Source: Methylotenera_A sp049687015
GTDB lineage: Bacteria; Pseudomonadota; Gammaproteobacteria; Burkholderiales; Methylophilaceae
Assembly: GCA_049687015.1 (NCBI GenBank)
Contig: JBAVIP010000078.1
Span: 1 to 64,000, forward strand
Reading direction: 5' to 3'
DNA: 64,000 nucleotides
This document shows, piece by piece, positions 51,211 to 59,803 of this stretch. The notes below the pieces were generated by a model. It searched no databases. It was not told the DNA's origin and saw only the letters and a list, made by a program, of their open reading frames with translations. The translations under genes were made by a program, and so were the position numbers. Position 1 is the first letter of the stretch; every line of letters starts with the position of its first letter.

Positions 51211-52701
51211 TTAGAACATCCACTGCGCACGCATAATGAGTGCTTTTTCATCGTCCACGCGTTTGTTGTTGACGATTACACCACCAGTTGTTCCACCTAT
51301 CACGTCATTAAAGTCTGTTGATACATAGTTCAGCATCAAACGTGTATTAGACGTTGGCAGGAATTTTACGCCAGCAGTCCAAGCATCGGCTTTGGCAAAA
51401 CCTTTGGCTCTGTTGGCACCAAAAGCAGCATCAGCAGTGCCCACACCTTGGCCTACACCAATGCTATTATAGTCAGAGGCATCAAATTCACTATAACGTA
51501 AACCTATTTCCCATGCGCCGCCAGAGAAGTTAGTCGGGTCAAAGTCATTCTTAGGTTTGATACCGCCAAATGCACCATTTTTGTAGCCTTCTGCATAGCT
51601 TTCACCAGTAATCGTCCACAAAGCTTCGGCATACCAGTTGTTAGTGTCTAAGTCATAACTGCGTGTATTGGTTTTAAAGTCGTTATTGGCCTGCAACCAT
51701 TCTGCTTGCACCTTAAATGGCCCGTAAGCTACCGCACCTTCTACACCCACACGGCTACGGTCTATACTTTTAAATGGTGTATTTGTGAAGGTTGGTGCAG
51801 AAAAGAAAGTTGCACCGCGTGCTTCAGTACGCCCATCCACGCCTGCTTTACCTTGTGGCAAATCACCTTGCGAGTAAGCCAAACCGGCATGCAATACCAT
51901 GTCTCTGTTGTCCATCATCTCGGCAAAGTTAGCCGTGACGCGGCCAATCACATCTTTACCATCTTCACGGATATCACCCTCGGTTGCATTCTGACCTTGG
52001 CCATTTGAAAACGCCAGGGCATAAGTAGTACCCTTAAACGGTGTACCGTGTACCATTGCGCCGATTTCCTTAGCTGGGGCTAACTGGTTAGCAAATGAAC
52101 GTTCCATAAAGTCGATGTTATTAGAGCTGATTTGCTCTTCTAAACTCATTGGCATTTTAAATTGACCGAAACGGAACTGCACGGGCTGCCACCATGCAAT
52201 ATTCAAATAACCCACATCCAGTTTAGGTGTGCCAGCAAAGTCACCCACCACTTCAGCTTCGTAATAGTCTTTGAATTTAGCCTTAAAACCTAAGCGTGCA
52301 CGACGAATATCAAAGGTATCTGTTACACCATTGGTATTAGCTATAGAGTTTCCAACGCCTACAGGTGCTGCATTGCTTTTGTTGTCGTTATAGTCGAAAT
52401 AGCGATAATCGGCATGTACGCGGCCATTGATAGAAGCTTTAAACTTGCCATCGCCACTTTCAAAGCTTAAGCCGTCTTTATATTTTGCAGAAACAGCTGA
52501 TTCTTTTTTCTTATCAGCGGCTTCTTTTTCGCCTGTGCGGCCTTTCATTAATAGCGCACCTTCTTCTTCGGTTAATATGCCTTTAGCAATAAGAGCATTT
52601 AATATATCGTCCGTGCTATCAGCCATGGCATTTACGCCAAAGCCTAATAAAGCCGTGCCTGCCAGTGTTGCAGTTACCAAATTACGTAATTTAGAATTCA
52701 T
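51211..52701 (-). CDS. Phosphate-selective-type outer-membrane porin (OprO/P family)
   Basis: A 496-aa porin with a signal peptide (1-27, ending NAMA). A short helical coiled-coil region (LIAKGILTEEEGALLMKGR, about 36-60) is followed by about sixteen beta strands and the terminal aromatic MRAQWMF required for outer-membrane assembly. It contains the family segments DIRRARLGFKAKFKDYYE and FRFGQFKMPMSLEE. A Pho-box in its promoter supports phosphate or polyphosphate as the solute, but selectivity cannot be read directly. Confidence 0.9.
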   Translation of the reverse strand: MNSKLRNLVTATLAGTALLGFGVNAMADSTDDILNALIAKGILTEEEGALLMKGRTGEKEAADKKKESAVSAKYKDGLSFESGDGKFKASINGRVHADYRYFDYNDNKSNAAPVGVGNSIANTNGVTDTFDIRRARLGFKAKFKDYYEAEVVGDFAGTPKLDVGYLNIAWWQPVQFRFGQFKMPMSLEEQISSNNIDFMERSFANQLAPAKEIGAMVHGTPFKGTTYALAFSNGQGQNATEGDIREDGKDVIGRVTANFAEMMDNRDMVLHAGLAYSQGDLPQGKAGVDGRTEARGATFFSAPTFTNTPFKSIDRSRVGVEGAVAYGPFKVQAEWLQANNDFKTNTRSYDLDTNNWYAEALWTITGESYAEGYKNGAFGGIKPKNDFDPTNFSGGAWEIGLRYSEFDASDYNSIGVGQGVGTADAAFGANRAKGFAKADAWTAGVKFLPTSNTRLMLNYVSTDFNDVIGGTTGGVIVNNKRVDDEKALIMRAQWMF

Positions 52702-52762
52702 AAAAGTCCCCTGTTGTTTCGTTTAATAAAAATTTTCAACAGGCGAAGTTTGAGACATTTAT

Positions 52763-52780
52763 ATGACAGATTGATGACAA
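52763..52780 (-). promoter_or_regulatory. Pho-box upstream of the porin
   Basis: Reading the minus strand it is TTGTCATCAATCTGTCAT, two TGTCAT units 11 bp apart, with a weaker third (TGTCTC) another 11 bp on. It differs from the pstS Pho-box at one of 18 positions. A CAAACT element 10 bp downstream is a possible -10. Confidence 0.8.
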
Positions 52781-52822
52781 AGAACTATTTTGAAACTGAG
52801 CTGTTGTGTTTTTACCACAATA

Positions 52823-52850
52823 AAAAAGCCGTCGTAAAAGACGGCTTTTT
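52823..52850 (-). terminator. Terminator-like hairpin between lysS and porin
   Basis: AAAAAGCCGTC (52823-52833) and GACGGCTTTTT (52840-52850) form an 11-bp stem with a 6-nt loop and flanking A/T runs. It lies beyond the REP pair, about 80 bases past the lysS stop, and would terminate lysS transcripts. Confidence 0.85.
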
Positions 52851-52925
52851 GTAGGAGCGATTTTTAAATCGCGAATGCGGTGAATTGAATGTAGATTACT
52901 TTCGCGATCTAAAGATCGCTCCTAC
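52851..52925. repeat. REPIN-like pair of inverted REP elements
   Basis: Two 25-bp elements face each other: 52851-52875 (GTAGGAGCGA...ATCGCGAA) and 52901-52925 in reverse complement, 23 of 25 identical, with a 25-bp spacer. Each has its own 7-bp stem (GCGATTT/AAATCGC or GCGATCT/AGATCGC). The core matches the GTAGGAGCGA...CGCGAA REP class seen in Pseudomonas. No REP transposase (RAYT) gene lies in this window. Confidence 0.8.
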
Positions 52926-52929
52926 ATCA

Positions 52930-54462
52930 TTAAGCTTCTGGCCGCATATGCGGGAACAGAATCACATCGCGAATACTTGGCGAATCGGTAATGAGCATCA
53001 CTAGGCGATCGATGCCAATGCCGCAGCCACCTGTGGGCGGCATGCCGTATTCCAGTGCGCGGATAAAATCGGCATCGTAGTACATCGCCTCTTGGTCACC
53101 AGCTTCTTTGGCTTTCATCTGCGCGTGGAAGCGTGCGGCCTGATCTTCCGCGTCATTCAGCTCGCTAAAGCCATTCGCCATTTCACGGCCGGTGATAAAC
53201 AATTCAAAGCGCTCGGTGATTTCCGGGTTTTTATCCGACGCACGTGCCAAGGGTGAAACCTCAACCGGATAATCGATAATATAAGTCGGCTGCCATAAAT
53301 GCGCCTCGGCTGTTTCTTCAAACAGACTCAACTGGAGTGAACCCAGGCCAGCATGTTCGAATACTTTGATACCGCGTTTGTAAAGCTCAACCCGTAAAAA
53401 CTCTGCATCATGCAATTGCGCCAGTGTGTATTCCGGCGCGAATTTTTGTATTGCGCCCACAATCGTCAAACGCTCAAATGGTTTGCTTAAGTCTACCTCG
53501 CGTCCATCATATTGCAACACAGCAGTCCCACGCGCGGCAATAGCGGCAGCGCGAATGCACTGCTCGGTAAAATCCATCAGCCAGCGGTAATCCGTGTAGG
53601 CTGCATAAAACTCCATCATGGTGAATTCCGGGTTATGGCGAACGCTTAAGCCTTCGTTACGGAAGTTGCGGTTCATTTCAAACACACGCTCAAAACCGCC
53701 TACTACAAGGCGTTTCAAATACAATTCTGGCGCGATACGCATGAACATTTGCATATCCAGCGCATTATGATGCGTGGTAAACGGCTTGGCTGCCGCGCCA
53801 CCTGGAATCGGGTGCAACATGGGCGTTTCGACTTCGAGGAATTCATTTTGAATCATAAAGTTACGAATTGCAGATACCACTTTGCTTCGCGTCACAAACG
53901 TCGCACGCGCTTCTTCAGAGGTAATCAAATCGACATAACGCTGGCGATATTTAACTTCCTGATCTTGCAGCCCATGAAATTTCTCTGGCAAGGGGCGCAA
54001 TGATTTTGTCAGCAAACGCAACTCAGTCACTTTTACTGATAACTCACCGGTTTTAGTCTTGAACAAATGGCCACTTGCACCTATAAAATCGCCCAAATCC
54101 CAATGCTTAAATTGTTCGTAGATTTCTTCGCCGACGGCATCGCGCCCAATATAAAGCTGAATGCGGCTGCCTGCGTTATCACCGCTGCCATCTTGAATGG
54201 TGGCAAAGCTCGCCTTGCCCATTACGCGCTTGAGCATCATACGGCCTGCAACTACCACGTTTACTGGCGCCGCTTCAAAGGCTTCATTTTCTTTTTCAGA
54301 GTGTGCAGCCGCTAAATCTGCCGCTTTATGCTGCGGCTTGAAATCATTTGGGAAAGCAACCCCTTCTGAACGAATCGCCTTTAGCTTCTCACGGCGCTCG
54401 GCGATGACGTGGTTTTCATCTACTAGTTGAACTTCGCTATTTTGTTCGTCACTCACACTCAT
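52930..54462 (-). CDS. lysS: Lysyl-tRNA synthetase (class II)
   Basis: A 510-aa aminoacyl-tRNA synthetase. It has the N-terminal OB anticodon domain (VVVAGRMMLKRVMGKASF). Class II motif 1 lies near FMIQNEFLEVETPML, motif 2 is RNEGLSVRHNPEFTMMEF and motif 3 is PTGGCGIGIDRLVML. Its start overlaps the prfB stop by four bases, the conserved prfB-lysS operon. The REPIN-like element begins 4 bases after its end. Confidence 0.97.
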   Translation of the reverse strand: MSVSDEQNSEVQLVDENHVIAERREKLKAIRSEGVAFPNDFKPQHKAADLAAAHSEKENEAFEAAPVNVVVAGRMMLKRVMGKASFATIQDGSGDNAGSRIQLYIGRDAVGEEIYEQFKHWDLGDFIGASGHLFKTKTGELSVKVTELRLLTKSLRPLPEKFHGLQDQEVKYRQRYVDLITSEEARATFVTRSKVVSAIRNFMIQNEFLEVETPMLHPIPGGAAAKPFTTHHNALDMQMFMRIAPELYLKRLVVGGFERVFEMNRNFRNEGLSVRHNPEFTMMEFYAAYTDYRWLMDFTEQCIRAAAIAARGTAVLQYDGREVDLSKPFERLTIVGAIQKFAPEYTLAQLHDAEFLRVELYKRGIKVFEHAGLGSLQLSLFEETAEAHLWQPTYIIDYPVEVSPLARASDKNPEITERFELFITGREMANGFSELNDAEDQAARFHAQMKAKEAGDQEAMYYDADFIRALEYGMPPTGGCGIGIDRLVMLITDSPSIRDVILFPHMRPEA

Positions 54463-55563
54463 ACTCCCTGCTTCAAACTTTCTGTAATAAATGGGTCAAG
54501 GTCGCCATCCAGCACACCTTGGGTATTGCCGATTTCCACGCCGGTACGCAAATCTTTAATGCGCGACTGATCCAGCACATAACTTCTAATCTGGTGACCC
54601 CAGCCGATATCGGTTTTAGCATCTTCCAGCGCTTGTTTATCTGCGTTTCGTTTGTTTAATTCCAGGTTATATAAAGCGCCTTTCAGCATGTTCATGGCCT
54701 CGGCGCGGTTGCGGTGCTGCGACCTGTCATTCTGGCACTGCACAACGGTATTGGTTGGAATATGCGTGATACGCACAGCGGAATCCGTTTTGTTAATATG
54801 CTGGCCACCCGCGCCAGAAGCGCGGTAAGTATCGATGCGCAAATCGGCAGGGTTGATGTCGATTTCAATGGAATCATCTACTTCCGGGAATATCTGCACG
54901 CTGGCAAACGAGGTATGGCGCTTGGCGTTGGAATCAAAGGGGGATTTACGCACTAACCGATGTACGCCATTTTCAGTGCGTAACGTGCCATAGGCATAAT
55001 CGCCAGAAACCTTGATTGACGCACCTTTGATGCCAGCCACATCGCCTTCGGATTCTTCCAGCACTTCCACCTTAAAGCCTTTGCGCTCGCAGTAACGCAA
55101 ATACATGCGCAACAACATATTGCACCAGTCTTGCGCCTCGGTGCCGCCGCTGCCTGACTGAAACTCGATAAAGCAATTATTGGCATCCATCGGCTGCGAG
55201 AACATGCGCTTAAATTCCATGTCGGCAATCTGTTTCTCCAGTGCTTCAGAATCTGCTGCGACACTCAACAAAGTGTCGTCATCGTTTTCTTCCCGCGCCA
55301 TCTCAAACAGTTCGCGGCTATCATTCAAACTGGCTTCCAGGCCTTGCAGGCTGTGCACCACAAGCTCCAGCTCACGCTTTTCTTTGCCTAGTTTTTGCGC
55401 GCTTGAAGCGTTATCCCAAACCTTGGGATCTTCTAGTAAACCGTTAACCTCTTCTAACTTCTGTAGCTTATTTTCAAAGTCAAAGATACCCCCGAAGGGC
55501 AAGATTACGCTCGCTTAAATCGCTTAAACGGTTAGAGATAAGATTAAGTTGTTCGGCTTCCAT
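54459..55563 (-). CDS. prfB: Peptide chain release factor 2 (programmed +1 frameshift)
   Basis: RF2, which releases peptides at UGA and UAA. It is encoded in two frames. The first 27 codons run from ATG 55563 to CTT (55485-55483) and meet an in-frame TGA. After skipping one T the second frame continues at GAC (55481) to the stop at 54459, giving about 367 aa. The SPF codon-recognition motif (RKSPFDS) and the GGQ catalytic motif (SGAGGQHINKT) are present. The shift is autoregulatory and not a mutation. Confidence 0.96.
55479..55494 (-). promoter_or_regulatory. prfB programmed frameshift site
   Basis: The minus strand reads CGGGGGTATCTTTGAC: a Shine-Dalgarno-like GGGGG, then CTT TGA C. Apart from its first base this is the E. 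coli prfB frameshift signal. RF2 shortage slows reading of the TGA and favours the +1 shift. Confidence 0.95.
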
Positions 55564-55617
55564 GATTGCTGCTGCTTGACTTTAAAAACGAGATTATACC
55601 GCAAAGGCTTGCAGACT

Positions 55618-56028
55618 TTACTTGGATATGGCTTTTACCACTTCACCATCTTCTTTGGTAAAGGTACCGATATCCGGATTTTCCAGAATATCCAGCACAA
55701 GCTCGGACGGACGGCACAGCTTGACGCCTTTGGCTGTCACCACAATAGGGCGGTTGATTAAATTGGGGTGCTGCATCATGGCTTCAATCAGCATGTCGTC
55801 AGACAAACTTAAGTCATCAAGCCCAAGCTCAGCATACTGCGTGCCTTTTTCGCGCAATAGCTGGCGCGGGCTGATGCCCATTGTTGAAATTAACTCAACC
55901 AGCTTTTCACGGCTTGGCGGCGTTTTAAGATATTCAATCACCTCAGGCTCTACGCCGCTGGCACGTATCATCGCCAAAGTATTACGTGACGTACCACAGG
56001 CCGGATTATGATAAATGGTGACGCTCAT
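55618..56028 (-). CDS. arsC: Arsenate reductase (glutaredoxin-coupled ArsC)
   Basis: A 136-aa thioredoxin-fold enzyme reducing arsenate to arsenite with glutathione and glutaredoxin. The catalytic Cys11 is in NPACGTSRNTL. The arsenate-binding arginines lie at LLREKGT, NRPIVV and LCRPSE. Its start overlaps the stop of the aquaporin gene (ATGA), making a two-gene arsenic unit. No arsR or arsB is adjacent. Confidence 0.93.
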   Translation of the reverse strand: MSVTIYHNPACGTSRNTLAMIRASGVEPEVIEYLKTPPSREKLVELISTMGISPRQLLREKGTQYAELGLDDLSLSDDMLIEAMMQHPNLINRPIVVTAKGVKLCRPSELVLDILENPDIGTFTKEDGEVVKAISK

Positions 56029-56687
56029 TTCGCTTCAACCTTAATTAAAATTGATATTAATAATACCGCAACTAATTGCGCAGAAACAAAACCCGGCACA
56101 TCGGCAGGATGGATGCCCACAAAAGTATTGGTCAAGCTTCTGGCCAGTGTGACCGCAGGGTTTGCAAAAAAAGTAGAGGAAGTAAACCAGTATCCCGCAG
56201 TGACCGTCAGCGCTACTAACATTGGGATTTTATCCGGCATCGCCACTTTTTCACTGGCGTACTTTACGCCCAATCGGATGACTGATAACAAAACGAGCGT
56301 AGCTACCAGCTCGCTTACCCAAATGCCAAAACCATGCCTGGGCTTGGTTGAAGCCTGAATCATTGGCATGGAGAACATCACATGTGTTAACCAGACCCCC
56401 GAAATGGCGCCTGTGATTTGCGCTATGATATAGCCGAATAAGGTCTGGACGTTCAGCACCCCAGCGCGCCAGAACATGATGCTGACTACCGGATTGAAAT
56501 GCGCACCAGAGATTGGCGCAAGCAAGGTAATCAGCACATACAAGCCGCAGCCCGTGGCGATGCTGTTGCCTAGTAGCGCTACAGCTGCGTTGCCGGCGCC
56601 TAATGCTTCCCCCATGATGCCGGAACCTGTCACGACAGCAAGCAGCAACAAGGTTCCAATGTATTCTGCAATTAATTTGTTTTTCAT
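56025..56687 (-). CDS. aqpS: Aquaglyceroporin (AqpS-like MIP channel)
   Basis: A 220-aa six-helix membrane channel. The two half-helix motifs are HFNPVV (NPV in place of NPA) and FANPAVTLAR. The family start is LIAEYIGTLLLLAVV. Coupled to arsC it resembles the aqpS-arsC arrangement of Sinorhizobium, where arsenite made by ArsC leaves the cell down its gradient through the channel. That role is inferred from context; it may also carry other small uncharged solutes. A Pho-box-like repeat overlaps its start codon. Confidence 0.88.
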   Translation of the reverse strand: MKNKLIAEYIGTLLLLAVVTGSGIMGEALGAGNAAVALLGNSIATGCGLYVLITLLAPISGAHFNPVVSIMFWRAGVLNVQTLFGYIIAQITGAISGVWLTHVMFSMPMIQASTKPRHGFGIWVSELVATLVLLSVIRLGVKYASEKVAMPDKIPMLVALTVTAGYWFTSSTFFANPAVTLARSLTNTFVGIHPADVPGFVSAQLVAVLLISILIKVEAK

Positions 56688-56709
56688 ATTTTCGTCATAT
56701 CTATGTCAT
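56683..56709 (+). promoter_or_regulatory. Pho-box-like triple repeat between aqpS and pit genes
   Basis: GTCAT occurs at 56694-56698 and 56705-56709, with TTCAT at 56683-56687, all at 11-bp steps on the plus strand. It points to the DUF47-pit pair, although no good -10 follows at 10 bp. The leftmost unit includes the aqpS start codon, so PhoB binding could affect both directions. Confidence 0.55.
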
Positions 56710-56873
56710 AATTTTACGATGGGGGATGCACTGAAAAAAGTTGCCGTCCGGGGCAATTATATAACAGGGATATCCGGCTTAAAAAAATTAAATGATTAGC
56801 TTTTTGTTCGCGAATTCAAGCGCGTGCGGTTAAACTAATCGAATAAATAAATAATTCATTTGGGAGAATAAGC

Positions 56874-57530
56874 ATGGCTAATGCTAGATTTGGTCGATTG
56901 ATGGCAGCGATTTCACCGCGCAGCGACAATTATTTTGAGCTATTTAACAACCTTGCAGATTGCGCGGTCAGAGGCTCTAAAGTACTTGCATCAATGACCG
57001 CTGTTAGAGATGCCGACAGATTTGACGAGCACTTTGCTGAACTCAGAAAAATCGAATCTGAAGCTGATGAATACACCAAGGAAATTCTGCTTTCCTTACA
57101 CAAAACCTTTATCACTCCGTTTGACCGCCGCGAAATTCGCGAACTGGCCATGGCACTAGACGACATCATCGACTATATGGAAGACATTCCACAAAGCGCT
57201 AAAATCTACGGCCATACCAATTTCACGCCTGAAATGGTGGCATTGGGCCAAATCTTATTACGCGCGTCTGAAAAAGTGCGTGACGCAGTCAATATGCTAT
57301 CTGACATGAAAGATGCGGGGCGCATTCTTCGCACCTGTGAGGAGATCAGTGCGATTGAGGGTGAAGCAGACCACGTCATGCGCGCCGGCATGCATCGCTT
57401 GTTTGCTGAAGAATCCGATGCGCGCACTCTGATCCGCTCAAAAGAACTGTATGACATATTTGAAGAGGCTGTTGATAGCTGTGAAGATGTTGCGGATGTA
57501 ATTCATGGCGTTGTATTAGAGCGCATTTAA
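56874..57530 (+). CDS. DUF47 PhoU-like phosphate transport accessory protein
   Basis: A 218-aa all-helical PhoU-like protein (SPRSDNYFELFNNLADCAVRG, EFDRREI-type FDRREIRELAMALDDIIDYME, ELYDIFEEAVDSCEDVADVI). Proteins of this type are encoded next to Pit transporters and are thought to regulate them. It lies 9 bases upstream of pit. GGGAG precedes the ATG. Confidence 0.92.
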   Translation: MANARFGRLMAAISPRSDNYFELFNNLADCAVRGSKVLASMTAVRDADRFDEHFAELRKIESEADEYTKEILLSLHKTFITPFDRREIRELAMALDDIIDYMEDIPQSAKIYGHTNFTPEMVALGQILLRASEKVRDAVNMLSDMKDAGRILRTCEEISAIEGEADHVMRAGMHRLFAEESDARTLIRSKELYDIFEEAVDSCEDVADVIHGVVLERI

Positions 57531-57539
57531 GGAAACATC

Positions 57540-58541
57540 ATGGATCACGCGATTCTTATAATGGCGCTGCTGGTTCTCGTCGCCCTCATATTTGATTTTA
57601 TGAATGGCTTTCACGATGCAGCCAACTCTATTGCACTCATGGTTTCAACGCGTCTGCTCACGCCGCAGGCAGCCGTAGCGTGGGCAGCTTTTTTCAACTT
57701 CATTGCGTTTTTGTTCTTTGGTTTGCATGTAGCTGATACTATCGGCAAAGGCATCATCGATCCTAACATCGTGAACAATGCGGTGATATTTGGCGCCCTC
57801 AGCGGGGCAATCGCATGGAACATCATTACCTGGTGGTTTGGCATTCCATCCTCGTCATCACATGCGCTTATCGGCGGCCTCCTTGGCGCAGGCGTTGCCC
57901 ACGCCGGCACAAAAGGCATTGTTATCGGCAGCAAGCTGATCACCACCGGTTTTGCGATTGTGTTATCTCCATTATTCGGAATGCTGCTTGCCCTAATATT
58001 GTCTGTCATTGTGCTCTGGATGTTTGAAAAATCTTCACCCTATAAAACAGAGAGCCGGTTTAATAAAATGCAGTTTATTTCATCCTCTTTCTTCAGTTTA
58101 GGGCATGGCGCAAACGACGCACAAAAAACAATGGGCATCATCACGGTACTGCTTTTTGCAAACGGTTACCTGCAAGGCGATTTCAATGTACCGTTCTGGG
58201 TGGTGATTTCATGCCAGATCGCCATGGGTTTAGGCACACTGATGGGCGGATGGCGTATTGTTCGCACGATGGGCATGGGCATTACCAAAGTGCGCCCGAC
58301 GGGTGCCTTCTGTGCACAAACGTCCGGCTCTATCGCCTTGTTTTTAGCGACATCTCTCGGTATTCCGGTCTCCACCACACATACCATCACAGGCGCAATC
58401 GTAGGGGTAGGCGTAGCGCGGCGTGCTTCTGCCGTGCGCTGGGGTTTGGCATCACGCATCGTTTGGGCATGGATATTAACTATCCCGTGTGCTGGATTGA
58501 TTGCAGCGATTAGCTACCACTTTGGCCGTACTTTCTTATAA
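57540..58541 (+). CDS. pit: Low-affinity inorganic phosphate transporter (Pit)
   Basis: A 333-aa inner-membrane PiT family permease with about ten transmembrane helices and the duplicated signature: NGFHDAANSIA near 22-32 and GHGANDAQKTMG in the second half. It also has SSSHALIGGLLGAGVA and STTHTITGAIVGVG. It imports metal-phosphate with protons and, like other Pit proteins, would also admit arsenate. A terminator follows. Confidence 0.95.
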   Translation: MDHAILIMALLVLVALIFDFMNGFHDAANSIALMVSTRLLTPQAAVAWAAFFNFIAFLFFGLHVADTIGKGIIDPNIVNNAVIFGALSGAIAWNIITWWFGIPSSSSHALIGGLLGAGVAHAGTKGIVIGSKLITTGFAIVLSPLFGMLLALILSVIVLWMFEKSSPYKTESRFNKMQFISSSFFSLGHGANDAQKTMGIITVLLFANGYLQGDFNVPFWVVISCQIAMGLGTLMGGWRIVRTMGMGITKVRPTGAFCAQTSGSIALFLATSLGIPVSTTHTITGAIVGVGVARRASAVRWGLASRIVWAWILTIPCAGLIAAISYHFGRTFL

Positions 58542-58558
58542 CAGTACTAGCTCATCTG

Positions 58559-58586
58559 AAAAGGGTCTCATAGAGACCCTTTTTTA
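58559..58586 (+). terminator. Rho-independent terminator after pit
   Basis: AAGGGTCTC (58561-58569) and GAGACCCTT (58573-58581) form a 9-bp stem with a 3-nt loop, followed by a T-run, 19 bases after the stop. Confidence 0.92.
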
Positions 58587-58595
58587 TTTAAGAAA

Positions 58596-58638
58596 GTCAT
58601 CTTTTTGTCATCAATTTGTCATATTTGAACTCTAATAT
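58596..58638 (+). promoter_or_regulatory. pstS promoter with three-unit Pho-box
   Basis: GTCAT occurs at 58596, 58607 and 58618, exactly 11 bp apart; the main box is TTGTCATCAATTTGTCAT (58605-58622). TAATAT (58633-58638) lies 10 bp beyond it, the standard Pho-box to -10 distance. This is the clearest PhoB site in the window. Confidence 0.88.
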
Positions 58639-58695
58639 TCGCATCAGATTAAAAAGCTATTTAACTCAATATAGTTTAACTTTGATGGAGATATT

Positions 58696-59688
58696 ATGAA
58701 CACAGCGTTAACCAAGTCTATGCGTATTGCGGCTTTGATTGCAGCCACATTCGCGACCACCCATACTTTTGCAGCAGAAAAAATCATCAAAATCGATGGT
58801 TCAAGCACGGTTTACCCGATTACAGAGGCCGTAGCGGAAGAGTTTCAAAAAGCACAAAAAGTAAAAGTGACTGTCGGCGAATCTGGCACTGGCGGCGGCT
58901 TTAAAAAATTCTGCCGCGGTGAAACTGACATCTCCGATGCATCGCGCCCAATCTCACAAAAAGAGATGGATGCCTGTAAAGAAGCGGGTATTCAATATAT
59001 TGAGTTGCCAATTGCCTATGATGCGCTTACCGTTGTAGTGAACTCAAAAAATGATTGGGTGAAAAGCCTCTCAGCTGAAGACCTGAAAAAAATCTGGGGC
59101 CCAGGCTCAAGTGTTAAAAACTGGAAAGATGTAAATCCGGCCTATCCTGACAAAAAAATGGGTTTATACGGCCCAGGTACTGCCTCCGGCACGTTTGACT
59201 ACTTCAGTGAAGCCATTAACGGCAAGGCAAAAGCGCACCGCACAGATTACACACCGTCAGAAGATGACAACGTACTGGTGCAAGGGGTATCCGGCAATGT
59301 AGGCGGTCTGGCTTACTTTGGCTATGCGTACTACGAAGAAAACAAAGACAAATTAAGGGCTATCCCAATTTCCGCCAAAGCAGGTTCACCAGCTGTTCTG
59401 CCATCGCCTGAAGCGGTAATGAATGGCACATACCAACCGCTTTCACGCCCTTTGTTTATCTATGTAAATGCAACCGCAGCTGCCTTTAAACCAGAAGTGA
59501 AAGCGTTTGTTAATTTCTACCTGGATCAAGCGCCAACTTTAGTAAAAGAAGTGAAATATGTACCGTTGCCTACGGAAGATTACACTGCGGTAAAAGCACA
59601 TTTCAAGGCAATGAAGCCAGGAACAGGCTTTAATGGCACACCAGAAGTGGGTATTAAAATTACTGACTTACTCAGCAGAATCAAGTAA
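58696..59688 (+). CDS. pstS: Phosphate ABC transporter substrate-binding protein
   Basis: A 330-aa periplasmic phosphate-binding protein with a signal peptide (1-26). It has IDGSSTVYPITEAVAEEF, ESGTGGGFKKFCRGETDISDASRP and GPGTASGTFDYF, the loops that grip phosphate. GGAG precedes the ATG. A terminator separates it from pstC, as expected when the binding protein is made in excess over the permease. Confidence 0.96.
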   Translation: MNTALTKSMRIAALIAATFATTHTFAAEKIIKIDGSSTVYPITEAVAEEFQKAQKVKVTVGESGTGGGFKKFCRGETDISDASRPISQKEMDACKEAGIQYIELPIAYDALTVVVNSKNDWVKSLSAEDLKKIWGPGSSVKNWKDVNPAYPDKKMGLYGPGTASGTFDYFSEAINGKAKAHRTDYTPSEDDNVLVQGVSGNVGGLAYFGYAYYEENKDKLRAIPISAKAGSPAVLPSPEAVMNGTYQPLSRPLFIYVNATAAAFKPEVKAFVNFYLDQAPTLVKEVKYVPLPTEDYTAVKAHFKAMKPGTGFNGTPEVGIKITDLLSRIK

Positions 59689-59702
59689 ACAATATACATT
59701 GA

Positions 59703-59730
59703 GGGGGCGAAACTTTGCCCCCATTTTTTT
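59703..59730 (+). terminator. Terminator/attenuator between pstS and pstC
   Basis: GGGGGC (59703-59708) and GCCCCC (59717-59722) form a 6-bp GC stem with an 8-nt loop, followed by a run of seven T. Partial readthrough would feed pstCAB. Confidence 0.85.
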
Positions 59731-59803
59731 GTTTAACCGATAAAAGTCAACTTGCTTTCATAAGTTGGCTTTATTCCGCTAAAATAGAATAGTCCAATTA
59801 TTT

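Noticed and set aside
54459..55502. prfB as a truncated or frameshifted pseudogene
   Set aside because: The frameshift signal matches the known programmed site, and both frames align end to end with RF2.
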